A stretch of 36,393 bases of DNA from Deltaproteobacteria bacterium (GCA_011042225.1 DQXT01000111.1:1-36393), one strand, 5' to 3'; counted from the first letter of the stretch, positions 7,706 through 16,264 are shown. Translations and numbers: made by a program. The notes: generated by a model from the letters alone, not told the origin.

Positions 7706-8263
7706 TTAATTAATTCGGGCTAATAAGCCACTATTTACATCAAGCATCTTATCTCTTCCTATAAGAACTTCAACAAGCTTCAAAGCGAACTCAACGGCAG
7801 TACCCGGACCCTGGCTTGTAACAAGATGACCATCCCTGACCACACGGTCTTCTGAAAACCTGGCCTTCTGTATTGCGGCTCTGCAGGTAGGATGACAAGT
7901 TATGGTTTTCCCACGGGCAAGGTCATGTCGGTCCAGAATCGTCGGAGCGGCACATATCGCCCCGACACCTCTGCCTGAAACCAGTTGATTTTTAAGCATC
8001 TTTATTACCCTCCGGTCCTCGGCAAGGTTTTCTGTCCCCTCTAAACCGCCGGGCAGAACTATAAAATCAAAGTCCTCTTCTTTTACCTCATCAAAGAACT
8101 TGTCGGGCAAAACGCTGACATTACGGGCTGAAGTGATTGGTCCGGGAATCGTTCCTGCGGATATAACCTCCAGGCCGGCCCTTCTTAAGATATCAATAAC
8201 AGCTATTGCCTCAAGCTCCTCAAAGCCGGGAGCAAGAAGGACTAAAATACGTTTTTTGGACAT
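7706..8263 (-). CDS. DJ-1/PfpI family protein
   Basis: This is a class I glutamine-amidotransferase-fold protein of the DJ-1/ThiJ/YajL type. The nucleophile elbow AICAAP places the conserved reactive cysteine at about residue 104, and the partner glutamate lies in PGFEELEA near residue 15, as in the DJ-1 subfamily. Family members act in protein or glyoxal repair and oxidative-stress defence in the cytoplasm. I prefer the ATG at 8263, because AGGTG lies six bases before it; the ORF track begins at an in-frame GTG at 8272 that overlaps that ribosome-binding site. The rpoH gene follows 22 bp downstream, suggesting a stress operon. Confidence 0.9.
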   Translation of the reverse strand: MSKKRILVLLAPGFEELEAIAVIDILRRAGLEVISAGTIPGPITSARNVSVLPDKFFDEVKEEDFDFIVLPGGLEGTENLAEDRRVIKMLKNQLVSGRGVGAICAAPTILDRHDLARGKTITCHPTCRAAIQKARFSEDRVVRDGHLVTSQGPGTAVEFALKLVEVLIGRDKMLDVNSGLLARIN

Positions 8264-8338
8264 AATTATCACCTGCTCAAATCCCGTAGAAAAATTCAGG
8301 ATGCAAAAAATACCATAACAAAACTAAAGACTCTTTAC

Positions 8339-8368
8339 AGATTAGATGACTACTTAGGTTATCGTCAA
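8339..8368 (-). promoter_or_regulatory. Candidate promoter for the DJ-1 - rpoH - TPR unit
   Basis: TTGACG (8363-8368, minus strand) is spaced 18 bases from TAATCT (8339-8344), about 70 bases upstream of the DJ-1 start. It resembles a vegetative sigma-70 promoter. I did not see a sigma-32 consensus here. Confidence 0.4.
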
Positions 8369-8465
8369 GCATACTTCTTTAAACGACAAAATAATAATCA
8401 GTGAAAATTTCGCTGGTTGCACTATATTCGGTATATTATCAGCCGAATCGCCTTGCCTTTTGTAT

Positions 8466-8484
8466 TACTGAAAAAGTTTCAGTA
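8466..8484 (+). promoter_or_regulatory. Hairpin in the leader of der
   Basis: TACTGAAA and TTTCAGTA form a perfect 8-bp stem with a three-base loop. It lies upstream of the preferred der start and inside the longest open frame, and it has no T-run. It is more consistent with an untranslated leader than with a coding N-terminal extension, but a role is not established. Confidence 0.3.
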
Positions 8485-8544
8485 GCCGCTTCCACGGCGA
8501 GGGTGATGACGGTGATTAAAATAACCAGGCTTTATTACGACGAT

Positions 8545-9945
8545 ATGGATTCCATGCCCAAAAACAAAAAGATAATGCCGAAAGTTGCACTGGTAGGACG
8601 GCCAAATGTGGGGAAATCTACACTTCTAAACCGGCTTACACGAACAAGAGACGCACTTGTAGATTCGCTTCCAGGGCTCACCAGAGACCTTCGATACGCA
8701 GAACTCACATGGGATGGTCTTGCGATGCAACTTATAGATACCGGCGGCATAGACAAATCGTCTAATTTAAACACTATATCCCAAATTGTCCATGAACAAA
8801 GCTTAAAGGCAGTAGAAAAATCTGATCTGCTTTTGATAATTCTAGATGTTAAAGAAGGCCTCACTCTGGCGGATAGGGAGATTGTTGATGAACTGCGTTC
8901 ATATAAGAAACCATATTTAGTAGTAATAAACAAGGTGGATAATCCTTCTCTTGAACTCAACCTAAGTGAATTTTATGAATTGGGTGTGAGCGAAATTATT
9001 CCGGTCTCGGCTGAACATGGCAAGGGAACAGATGCTCTGATGAGAAGAGTGATTGATGTCCTTAGGCACATGGATTGGCCCCTGGAAGACTCTTCAGCAA
9101 ACCTGGAAGGCTTACCTCTGGAAACTATGCAGGATGAGGATCAGCCGATAAAAGTGGCCTTAATCGGTAGACCCAATACTGGCAAATCTTCCTTATTTAA
9201 CAGGCTGGTGGGTGAACCTCGAATGATTGTTACGGATTTGCCGGGTACTACCAGAGATTCCATAGATACACTTATCCAGCGACCCGGCATAAAAGACATT
9301 CTGCTTACTGATACTGCAGGCATAAGGCGAAAGGCCAGGGTCAATGATAAAATAGAAAAATTCAGTATCATTAAGGCTATTAATGTTATAAAGGGCTGTG
9401 ATATCGTCCTTATTGTAATGGATATTTCAGAAGGAATTACAGATCAGGATAAGCGGTTGATCGGCTACACGGAAAGATATGGACGGGCGTGTATTACCCT
9501 GTTCAACAAATGGGACCTGTTACAGCAAGACCAGAGATTAGCAAAATTAAGATCCAGGGAACTTGATCAGGCAAAACGGTTTATTCCATATTCTCCCCAC
9601 CTCAATATTTCGGCATTCACCGGGAAATATGTCAAACGGATTTTGCCGTTGATAGATGATGTATATGTTGATTTTAATAAGTTGATCAATACGGGCGGAG
9701 TCAACAGTGCCCTGCAGAAGGCATTGGCAAAAAGGACTCCTCCCATATCCAGGGGGCACCACCTGAGACTGTACTATACCACGCAGATAACGGCAAAACC
9801 CCCAACTTTCCTGATATTTGCGAATTATCCTGACCTCATACCATCTCAATATGAACGATTTCTGGCAAACCAGTTTCGCGAACAATTGGGCCTAAATCAT
9901 ACCCCTGTTCGAATACTTTTTCGTAAAAGAGAGAGGCGCGCCTGA
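8545..9945 (+). CDS. der: Ribosome biogenesis GTPase Der (EngA)
   Basis: This tandem GTPase is needed for maturation of the 50S subunit. Both G domains are complete. The first shows GRPNVGKST, DTGGID and NKVD; the second shows GRPNTGKSS, DTAGIRRK and NKWDL. The KH-like C-terminal domain (about the last 90 residues) ends with RILFRKRERR, typical of Der. The open frame extends to a GTG at 8401, but family members start only a few residues before the first P-loop, so I place the start at ATG 8545 (MDSMPKNKK). Alternatives are GTG 8512, which has GAGGG upstream, and ATG 8554 or 8575. It is transcribed divergently from the DJ-1 unit and probably alone. Confidence 0.93.
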   Translation: MDSMPKNKKIMPKVALVGRPNVGKSTLLNRLTRTRDALVDSLPGLTRDLRYAELTWDGLAMQLIDTGGIDKSSNLNTISQIVHEQSLKAVEKSDLLLIILDVKEGLTLADREIVDELRSYKKPYLVVINKVDNPSLELNLSEFYELGVSEIIPVSAEHGKGTDALMRRVIDVLRHMDWPLEDSSANLEGLPLETMQDEDQPIKVALIGRPNTGKSSLFNRLVGEPRMIVTDLPGTTRDSIDTLIQRPGIKDILLTDTAGIRRKARVNDKIEKFSIIKAINVIKGCDIVLIVMDISEGITDQDKRLIGYTERYGRACITLFNKWDLLQQDQRLAKLRSRELDQAKRFIPYSPHLNISAFTGKYVKRILPLIDDVYVDFNKLINTGGVNSALQKALAKRTPPISRGHHLRLYYTTQITAKPPTFLIFANYPDLIPSQYERFLANQFREQLGLNHTPVRILFRKRERRA

Positions 9946-10134
9946 CCCAAATTCCATTAGGCTGAGATAGGGGTTTTTATTTTTCTATAATTTAAGAGAA
10001 TACATGAAATTTATATTTATAATCGAATTTTAAGACATCTAATTGCAAATCCATCGGTCTTGAAAAAGTAGCTTACAGAGGGCATCCAGCGTATGCAGAT
10101 TCGGAAAATATATGGTAGTATACAAAAAATCAGT

Positions 10135-10211
10135 GGTGGGCGTAGCTCAACGGCTAGAGCGTCGGGTTGTGGCCCCGAAGGCTGTGGGTTCGATTCCCAT
10201 CGCTCACCCCA
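10135..10211 (+). tRNA. tRNA-His (anticodon GTG)
   Basis: The sequence folds as a full cloverleaf with acceptor arms GTGGGCG / CGCTCAC. The anticodon loop is TTGTGGC with anticodon GTG, and the T-loop is TTCGATT. The extra G at position -1 (10135) faces the discriminator C at 10208, the histidine identity element. The 3' CCA is encoded (10209-10211). It is followed directly by a strong terminator. Confidence 0.96.
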
Positions 10212-10220
10212 GTGATATCA

Positions 10221-10254
10221 AAGAGCTACAGGCTTTTGCCTGTAGCTCTTTTTT
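10221..10254 (+). terminator. Rho-independent terminator of tRNA-His
   Basis: A perfect 13-bp stem (AAGAGCTACAGGC with GCCTGTAGCTCTT) around a TTTT loop is followed by a T-run. It lies ten bases after the tRNA CCA. Confidence 0.93.
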
Positions 10255-10669
10255 GTTTTGCTAACATGCAGGGTAAAGGAGTTGTGCGATTAACAGTCGT
10301 TGTTTCCGGGGATACTGGTGTTTTGTAATGATAATGAGAGAGCCGGGTTGCACACGGACTTGAACATGCGGGTGTTATGATAAAACGTCAAAAAAATGTC
10401 ACAAAAAATTGACATTTATCACTGCGTTATGTAATTTTAAGTAAAGTATTTAAATTATTTGCTGAAAATAGTCCATCAATTCAACCAGAGGATCAGTCAC
10501 GGCGATTACGCCGAAGAGGCGTTTTCAGTTTTAAAAGATCGCGAACCTTGCACAAGGATTATTTTTAGATGAGTAGATTTTTAGACCTTTTCTGTTTTTA
10601 TAGTAATAGTACAATTGAAAATTGTTTGAAGATACCTTCAGCCTCACATGATAGATAGGGAAGAATAAG
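10255..10669. other. Intergenic region upstream of the NtrC-family regulator
   Basis: No credible coding frame was found in this stretch of about 400 bp. It holds three inverted repeats. AAATGTCA and TGACATTT flank an 8-base spacer near 10390-10415, CGGCG-ATTA-CGCCG lies at 10500-10513, and ACAATT-GAA-AATTGT lies at 10611-10625. The promoter of the regulator must lie here, but I could not place a convincing -35/-10 or -24/-12 pair. Confidence 0.5.
10611..10625. promoter_or_regulatory. Palindromic operator-like site upstream of the regulator gene
   Basis: ACAATT and AATTGT flank GAA about 45 bp before the ATG. A symmetric site at this distance is compatible with binding of a dimeric regulator, perhaps the product of the adjacent gene itself, but this is inference. 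Confidence 0.3.
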
Positions 10670-12100
10670 ATGCGGAACGAATCAATACTAGTGGTAGACG
10701 ATGCCCCTGAAATTCGGTTAAGCATATCTGAAATCTTAAAACGTGACGGCTTTAATATAGACGTGGCTTGTAACGGCCAGGAAGCTATAGATAAATGCGG
10801 CAGGAATTTTTTTGATTTAGTTATCACAGACCTCTATATGCCTATCAAGAATGGAATGGATGTCCTGTACTTTCTTAAAGAATATTCTCCGGAGACCATC
10901 TGTATAATTATCACTGGTTTCGGGACTATACAGGGGGCTGTAGAGGCCATGCGTCAAGGGGCCTTTGATTACCTTACCAAGCCTGTCAAACTGGGAGAGG
11001 TCATTCTCATAGTAGAAAAGGCTCTTGAATTCAGAGAACTCAAGAGGGAGCATCGGTTATTCAAACAGGAACTGCGGGATATCCATCGTTTTGAAAGCAT
11101 AGTCGGGGTCAGCAAGGCAATGCAGGAGGTCTTTGATCTGATAGGAAAAGTCGCCAAAGTAGACAGCACGGTCTTGATTTCCGGCGAATCAGGTACAGGT
11201 AAAGAGCTTATAGTCCATGCAATACATTACAACAGTGAACGTAAGGATAAACCGTTTATTCCTGTGAATTGTGCTGCTATTCCTGCAGAACTTCTGGAAA
11301 GCGAACTCTTTGGCCATGAAAAGGGGGCATTTACCCACGCAGTTAGTACCAGGATAGGTCGTTTTGAGCTTGCGAACAAAGGAACAATCTTTTTAGATGA
11401 AATTGGAGATATGAGCCCGGTTCTTCAGGTCAAGCTCTTGCGTTTCTTGCAGGAACGGCAGTTTGAAAGAGTTGGAGGAACCAAGACCATACATGTCGAT
11501 GTCAGGATAATTGCGGCCACCAACGTGGATCTTGAAGAGGCTGTTAATAACGGTAGTTTTAGAGACGATTTATACTATCGTCTGAACGTGGTACCCATAC
11601 ATATACCTCCATTAAAGGAACGGCCTGAGGACATTCCTTTATTAATCCAGCATTTTTTGCTGAAATTCTGTTCCGGTAAAAAAATACGCGTAGAAGGTAT
11701 AGAAAAGGATGTAATGAGATATCTGGAAAGCTATGACTGGCCAGGCAATGTGAGGGAACTCGAAAATACAATTGAGCGTATGGTTATACTGGCCGACGGC
11801 CCTACACTGACGGTTAAAGATATCCCCGCCAGGATTTTAAAGGTATCCGAAAAGCTTACAGGCGGAGATTTGTCTATGGGGGTCCTGCCGAGAGATGGAC
11901 TTTGTCTCAGTTCCGCCGTGATAAATCTGGAAAAGACTTTAATTCTTCAGGCCCTGGAACAAACAGGTTGGGTGAAAAATAGGGCTGCCAAGTTGTTGCG
12001 AATGAACAGAACCACCCTTATTGAAAAGATGAAGAGACAGAATCTTATGGCACCAAACCATGAGGGAGTAAAACGAGGCATGAGCAAGCCTGTACAATAG
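10670..12100 (+). CDS. NtrC-family sigma-54-dependent response regulator with variant GAFTHA loop
   Basis: The 476-residue protein has three domains. The N-terminal receiver carries the acidic pocket DD (about 10-11), phospho-acceptor Asp54 in VITDLYMP, and the conserved Lys104 in LTKP. The central AAA+ domain has Walker A GESGTGKE (172-179), Walker B FLDEIGD (from 241) and the arginine-finger region FRDDLYYRL (about 297-305). The C-terminal Fis-type helix-turn-helix is NRAAKLLRMNRTTLIEKMKR. The sigma-54 contact loop, normally GAFTGA, reads GAFTHA at 219-224. A GGGAAG ribosome-binding site lies six bases before the ATG. No sensor kinase is encoded in the window, so it is an orphan regulator here. 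The targets are unknown. Confidence 0.95.
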   Translation: MRNESILVVDDAPEIRLSISEILKRDGFNIDVACNGQEAIDKCGRNFFDLVITDLYMPIKNGMDVLYFLKEYSPETICIIITGFGTIQGAVEAMRQGAFDYLTKPVKLGEVILIVEKALEFRELKREHRLFKQELRDIHRFESIVGVSKAMQEVFDLIGKVAKVDSTVLISGESGTGKELIVHAIHYNSERKDKPFIPVNCAAIPAELLESELFGHEKGAFTHAVSTRIGRFELANKGTIFLDEIGDMSPVLQVKLLRFLQERQFERVGGTKTIHVDVRIIAATNVDLEEAVNNGSFRDDLYYRLNVVPIHIPPLKERPEDIPLLIQHFLLKFCSGKKIRVEGIEKDVMRYLESYDWPGNVRELENTIERMVILADGPTLTVKDIPARILKVSEKLTGGDLSMGVLPRDGLCLSSAVINLEKTLILQALEQTGWVKNRAAKLLRMNRTTLIEKMKRQNLMAPNHEGVKRGMSKPVQ

Positions 12101-12145
12101 GAGACTGATTTCTGGTGTTGGTGTTTCACAAAGGATTCAATAAAC

Positions 12146-13138
12146 GTGATGGAAAATATTATTCAAAGAATATTTAGGGCAGCGCTTGGTCTATTTATTG
12201 CCTTTGTCATCTGTCCTATAATAAGTATTGAAGCCGCTCAGCGTGAAGTCAAAGTCGCAGTGCTTCCCTTCGATGTCAGTTCCGCTGGTCGGTTTTCTTT
12301 TGTCGGTCCTGCTATGGAAGAGATTTTGAGCAGCAGGCTGGCCACGCTGGCCTCGGACGGCATGTCTGTTATGGATTCCCTTGAGATTCGGCATATAACC
12401 GGCAAGAAACAGGGGGCTATTTCCTTTCAAGATATAAGAGATATGTCCGGCAAGTTGAGAGTGGACTATGGTATCACCGGCAAGCTGATTTCAGAAGGGG
12501 AGCATATAAGAATAGCTATGGATCTGCTGCAGTCGGATTCTGAATCTCCATTATATTCTCTTGTCTTTGTTCCCGAATCACTTGATGAAGTGCCGCTCAG
12601 GATCGAAGATTTTGCAACTCAAGCAGCAAACCACATCATGAATGTCCCAAAATCATTGACAGCAGAATCTGATACCGAGGACGAGCAAAAAGTTCTTCAA
12701 AAGTCGTCACTTGAGGAAACAGCTCGGAATGAAGATCTGTTAACGGCAAGGATGCATCCTGACTTACTGGTCAAGCAAGCCGACAGGGACTCCGGCAAAT
12801 CAGAACAGGTTCCCGACGTGTCAGCAGGGGAGTTATATACTCAGGGACTTCCACCTATGCCGCCCGAACCCCTTCCGGATCCTGCCTCAACCATTTCCTC
12901 TCTGCCGCCGAAAACCGAGGCCGCAGATAAAAAAAATAAAAAAGGCTGGTTCTCCTGGATTAGAAAACCCTGGGGGAGCCAGGATACGTCTGTTCAAGAT
13001 GCAGCTTCTGTCTCAGTCATTCCTGATAAACCAACAGAAATCAAGACTGCGGAAGACCATGCCGCCGCTGTTGTCCCTCAGGAATCAAAGGCTGAACAGC
13101 CCATTCTCACTGATGGGCCTGTATGGCAGTGGTATTGA
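12146..13138 (+). CDS. Secreted protein with TolB/FlgO-like N-terminal domain, possibly truncated
   Basis: The 330-residue protein has a signal peptide (LGLFIAFVICPIISIEAA). A domain of about 120 residues beginning VKVAVLPFDVSSAG and continuing VGPAMEEILSSRLA resembles the nucleotide-like TolB-N/FlgO/CsgG-type fold found in envelope proteins. The remainder is Pro/Ser/Glu-rich and probably disordered, with the basic aromatic patch KKGWFSWIRKPW. It ends abruptly in GPVWQWY. In related deltaproteobacterial proteins, as I recall, a similar region leads into FG-GAP/VCBS repeats, which are missing here. Its last 32 bp overlap the 3' end of dapF on the other strand. The start may be GTG 12146 or ATG 12149, with AAGGA 10 to 13 bases upstream. 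Confidence 0.72.
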   Translation: MMENIIQRIFRAALGLFIAFVICPIISIEAAQREVKVAVLPFDVSSAGRFSFVGPAMEEILSSRLATLASDGMSVMDSLEIRHITGKKQGAISFQDIRDMSGKLRVDYGITGKLISEGEHIRIAMDLLQSDSESPLYSLVFVPESLDEVPLRIEDFATQAANHIMNVPKSLTAESDTEDEQKVLQKSSLEETARNEDLLTARMHPDLLVKQADRDSGKSEQVPDVSAGELYTQGLPPMPPEPLPDPASTISSLPPKTEAADKKNKKGWFSWIRKPWGSQDTSVQDAASVSVIPDKPTEIKTAEDHAAAVVPQESKAEQPILTDGPVWQWY

Positions 13139-13940
13139 TTTCCCCTGAGTAGACCAAGACGGCTTCTCCTTCAAGGAAAACGTCCCCGACTTCCCGGCCC
13201 TCTAGATGGAAGTAGACAGTTAATATTTCACCACTTAGTGTCGAGACCTTGACCGGGCTCTCAGTCAAGTTTTTGCAGGCAGAAAGTATGGCACTGGCCA
13301 CTGCCCCGGTACCACAGGCCAGTGTCTCATTTTCCACTCCTCTTTCATAGGTCCGGATAAGTATAGTCTGCCTGTCGGATATTTGAACAAAGTCTACATT
13401 AGTGCCTGCAGGCTGAAAGAGCGGGTCAAATCTTATGAGCCTTCCCCATTCTAATATAGGGACTGACTCCAAGTCCGGAGTTAAATATATTGCGTGTGGT
13501 ACGCCGGTGTTCAGGCAATGAAGAAAAAAGGTCTTATTGTGGATCTTTATTGGTACATCCAGCTTGAGATCTTTTGGTCGGGTAAGCTGAAGCTTTACAG
13601 TAGATTTCTCTACAGCTGCGTGTATGATTCCTGCCTCTGTCTCAAAACTGAGTTTTTCAGGGGCAATGCCTGAAAGATGGGCGAATCTGGCTGCACAACG
13701 TCCGCCATTTCCGCACATTTCTGCTGTGCTGCCATCGGCATTAAAAAAATGCCATTTAAAGTCTGCCCTGTTTGAGTTTTCAATGAGTATAAGCCCATCG
13801 GCACCTACTCCAAACTTGCGCCTGCACAGAAGTTTGGCCAGATTAGGCCCTTGGCGGTCATCGATCTTGCCTTGACGGTTGTCTATCAGGATGAAATCAT
13901 TTCCACTTCCGTGCATCTTTTTAAAAGAAAGGAATTCCAT
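13107..13940 (-). CDS. dapF: Diaminopimelate epimerase
   Basis: The enzyme interconverts LL- and meso-diaminopimelate for lysine and peptidoglycan synthesis, without a cofactor. Both catalytic cysteines are visible, Cys76 in CGNGGRCAARF and Cys209 in ACGTGAVAS. The N-terminal MHGSGNDFILID is the family signature. Its length of 277 residues is typical. The gene begins six bases after lysA, its substrate-sharing neighbour, and is the last gene of the argH - lipoprotein - lysA - dapF run. The final 32 bp, including the stop, overlap antisense with the secreted-protein gene, so transcription from the two sides collides here. Confidence 0.97.
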   Translation of the reverse strand: MEFLSFKKMHGSGNDFILIDNRQGKIDDRQGPNLAKLLCRRKFGVGADGLILIENSNRADFKWHFFNADGSTAEMCGNGGRCAARFAHLSGIAPEKLSFETEAGIIHAAVEKSTVKLQLTRPKDLKLDVPIKIHNKTFFLHCLNTGVPHAIYLTPDLESVPILEWGRLIRFDPLFQPAGTNVDFVQISDRQTILIRTYERGVENETLACGTGAVASAILSACKNLTESPVKVSTLSGEILTVYFHLEGREVGDVFLEGEAVLVYSGEINTTAIQAHQ

Positions 13941-13946
13941 AACAGA

Positions 13947-15191
13947 TTACCAAATGGTCTCTCCCAGTAGAAGGCGTGCATAGGTTTCACGTTTTCTAAT
14001 TACCTTAAACTGATCGTCCCTTACCATGACCTCCGGAACTCTGGGCCTAGAGTTATAATTGGAAGACATGCTGAAACCGTAAGCCCCGGCACTCATGACC
14101 GCCAGTAAACTGCCCTGGTTAAGGTCCGGCATGGGCCGTTCTCTGGCGAGGAAGTCCCCTGTCTCACATATTGGCCCCACTATGTCTGTTGTATGTAAAT
14201 GCGTGTCGGTCTTTATTACAGGTATGATTTCGTGGTATGCTTCGTAAAGAGAGGGGCGGGCAAGGTCATTCATGGCGGCGTCAACAATATAAAACCGCTT
14301 TTCTCCCGTATCTTTGGTATATAAAATCTTTGTTACCAAAATGCCGGCGTTGCCGACAATGGACCTACCTGGTTCTATAATCAGGCAGTGCGAAAGATCA
14401 TTGATTTCAGACAGGAGTGCCTGGGCATAAGCATCAGGCTGAGGTGGGATTTCATCCTGATATTTTATGCCAAGACCGCCACCTATGTCGATGAAATCGA
14501 GCTTTATTCCAAAGTCATCAAGTTCCCGGAGTAAGAACTTAATTCTCCTTATTGCGTCTACAAAGGGCTCAACCTGGATTAGCTGAGAGCCTATATGACA
14601 ATCTATTCCCACTACATCAAGCTCATTTCTTTTAGAAGCAATCTTATAAGCCTTCAGGGCCTGAGACATGGGCAGGCCGAACTTGTTTTTCTTAAGGCCG
14701 GTGGAAATATAGGGATGGGTATTTGCGTTTACATCAGGATTTACCCTGAAAGAGATTCTGATACGGCATTTAAGGCGTCGTGCCTGTCTGGAGATGGCAT
14801 CCAGCTCCTCCATAGACTCTACATTAAACATGAGGATGTCGGCCTTTGCGGCTTCGCGGATCTCTTTTTCCGTTTTGCCCACACCGGAATATACTATTTT
14901 ACCTGCGGGGATTCCTGCTTTGAGTGCCCTGTGAAGCTCTCCTCCTGAAACGATATCGGCGCCGGCCCCTAATTCTCCCAGGAGGTTTAATACAGTCAGG
15001 TTGCTGTTCGCCTTGACAGCAAAACATATCAAGTGCGGGTGCCCTGAGAATGCCTTGTCAAAGGCATTGAAGTTATGGGTCAGAGTAGCTGAACTGTACA
15101 GATAGAAAGGTGTCTTTACCTTACTTGCTATCTGCTTAACCGGTATGTTTTCGCAGTATAGTTCTTTATCTTTATAATGGAAGTAATTCAT
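13947..15191 (-). CDS. lysA: Diaminopimelate decarboxylase
   Basis: This PLP-dependent fold-III decarboxylase converts meso-diaminopimelate to lysine. The Schiff-base lysine is Lys60 in FAVKANSN. HIGSQL, the glycine-rich phosphate-binding GGGLGIKY, EPGRSIVGNAG and the active-site CETGDFLARER are all present in the expected order. The 414-residue length is normal. The start overlaps the end of the FN3 lipoprotein gene by 4 bp, and dapF follows after six bases, so the three are almost certainly co-transcribed and coupled. Confidence 0.97.
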   Translation of the reverse strand: MNYFHYKDKELYCENIPVKQIASKVKTPFYLYSSATLTHNFNAFDKAFSGHPHLICFAVKANSNLTVLNLLGELGAGADIVSGGELHRALKAGIPAGKIVYSGVGKTEKEIREAAKADILMFNVESMEELDAISRQARRLKCRIRISFRVNPDVNANTHPYISTGLKKNKFGLPMSQALKAYKIASKRNELDVVGIDCHIGSQLIQVEPFVDAIRRIKFLLRELDDFGIKLDFIDIGGGLGIKYQDEIPPQPDAYAQALLSEINDLSHCLIIEPGRSIVGNAGILVTKILYTKDTGEKRFYIVDAAMNDLARPSLYEAYHEIIPVIKTDTHLHTTDIVGPICETGDFLARERPMPDLNQGSLLAVMSAGAYGFSMSSNYNSRPRVPEVMVRDDQFKVIRKRETYARLLLGETIW

Positions 15192-16264
15192 TGTTCATCC
15201 GGTCTTTCCTCAACCACCTCCACCTTTGCAGGTTTGGACAAAGGGCTTTCGTTTGGTGGATCCGCCTTGTCAATTGCGGTTACCCAATATGTATACACTC
15301 CGCTGGGCAATATGGTCCGGTCCACAAACCTGGATATAGGTAAAGGCTTGTTATTTAGTTTGTCTAGTAGGTCATCGGGTCCTTTTCTATATACAATATA
15401 GCCTGAAATGTCCGACTCCGTTTTGCCCTGCCAGAAGAGCTCGGTTCCCATGGGAACCCTGATAGCAACCAGATCCAATGGTGCAGCCGGCGGGATAATA
15501 TCCTCCGGCTGCACCGGGTTTTCAGGCGTACAGGGTCCCTCAATTTCAGTACCATGATATAGTAGAACCGCCGCCACCTTATATTGATAACGAGTCCTCT
15601 TCTTTGTCGAGAGATCTAAATAGTCTGTGGAATCTACCAGATCAGCGACGATCTTCCATTTATCCGCCCCCTTTCTGGCCCGGTAGATCCTGTATAAAAG
15701 TCCTTTGTCCACAGGACTGCCGTCCATCCATTGTGATGGTGACTGCCAGGAGAGATAAACCCCGTTTTTTGTCAGCTGAACTAAGAATCCTGAAGGCGCT
15801 GATGGTAAAACATGCCAGGCCAAAGAGACCTGATTCGACATATCGCTGACATTCAACCATCCCTTTACGGTACGGACTTTGTATATATAATGCATACCGG
15901 AACGAACTGTTCGGTCTTCATATACCATCTTCCTTGCCTTTTTGGGTTCCGCATCAAATGGAACTTCAATAATTTGTCCAAAAGGCGGTGGGCAACCCTC
16001 ACAATATTCCTTATGTGGTATCTCTGCCTTTAACAGCCGGAATCCTTTGATCCTGACAAGGGGGCTGTCATCTCTGTTTCTTATCGGAATACTCCATTTC
16101 AGCTCAATACCATCAGGGATAATTTTATAGCTTAAGTCATTGATGGGCTTAGGCCGGAGTGTACCGGGAGGGACAGGAGGCGCCTTGCGTCCACAGGAGG
16201 CCAGTAAAATGCAAAGGGTAAAGATGGTTAACCTCCAAAAAATTATCTGAGCGATATTATTCAT
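15188..16264 (-). CDS. Fibronectin type III lipoprotein with LptM-like N-terminus
   Basis: This 358-residue lipoprotein has the lipobox LASC with the lipidated Cys at residue 24, followed by [10 protein letters not shown]. That short motif resembles the CG-x-KGPL-x-x-P signature of the small lipoprotein LptM (YifL) encoded beside lysA/dapF in other Proteobacteria. About three fibronectin-III-like beta domains follow (roughly 40-145, 150-260 and 262-350), shown by [28 protein letters not shown] and [19 protein letters not shown]. It lies between argH and lysA, overlapping argH by 8 bp and lysA by 4 bp. It is probably an outer-membrane-anchored, periplasm-facing protein; the precise role is unknown. 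Confidence 0.88.
   Translation of the reverse strand: MNNIAQIIFWRLTIFTLCILLASCGRKAPPVPPGTLRPKPINDLSYKIIPDGIELKWSIPIRNRDDSPLVRIKGFRLLKAEIPHKEYCEGCPPPFGQIIEVPFDAEPKKARKMVYEDRTVRSGMHYIYKVRTVKGWLNVSDMSNQVSLAWHVLPSAPSGFLVQLTKNGVYLSWQSPSQWMDGSPVDKGLLYRIYRARKGADKWKIVADLVDSTDYLDLSTKKRTRYQYKVAAVLLYHGTEIEGPCTPENPVQPEDIIPPAAPLDLVAIRVPMGTELFWQGKTESDISGYIVYRKGPDDLLDKLNNKPLPISRFVDRTILPSGVYTYWVTAIDKADPPNESPLSKPAKVEVVEERPDEQ

Noticed and set aside
10135-10260. tRNA-His as an integration (att) site of a mobile island
   Set aside because: No integrase, no repeat of the tRNA 3' end and no foreign genes are seen nearby.
13610-13875. ORFs opposite or within dapF (83 and 64 residues)
   Set aside because: They are shadows of the well-supported dapF frame.
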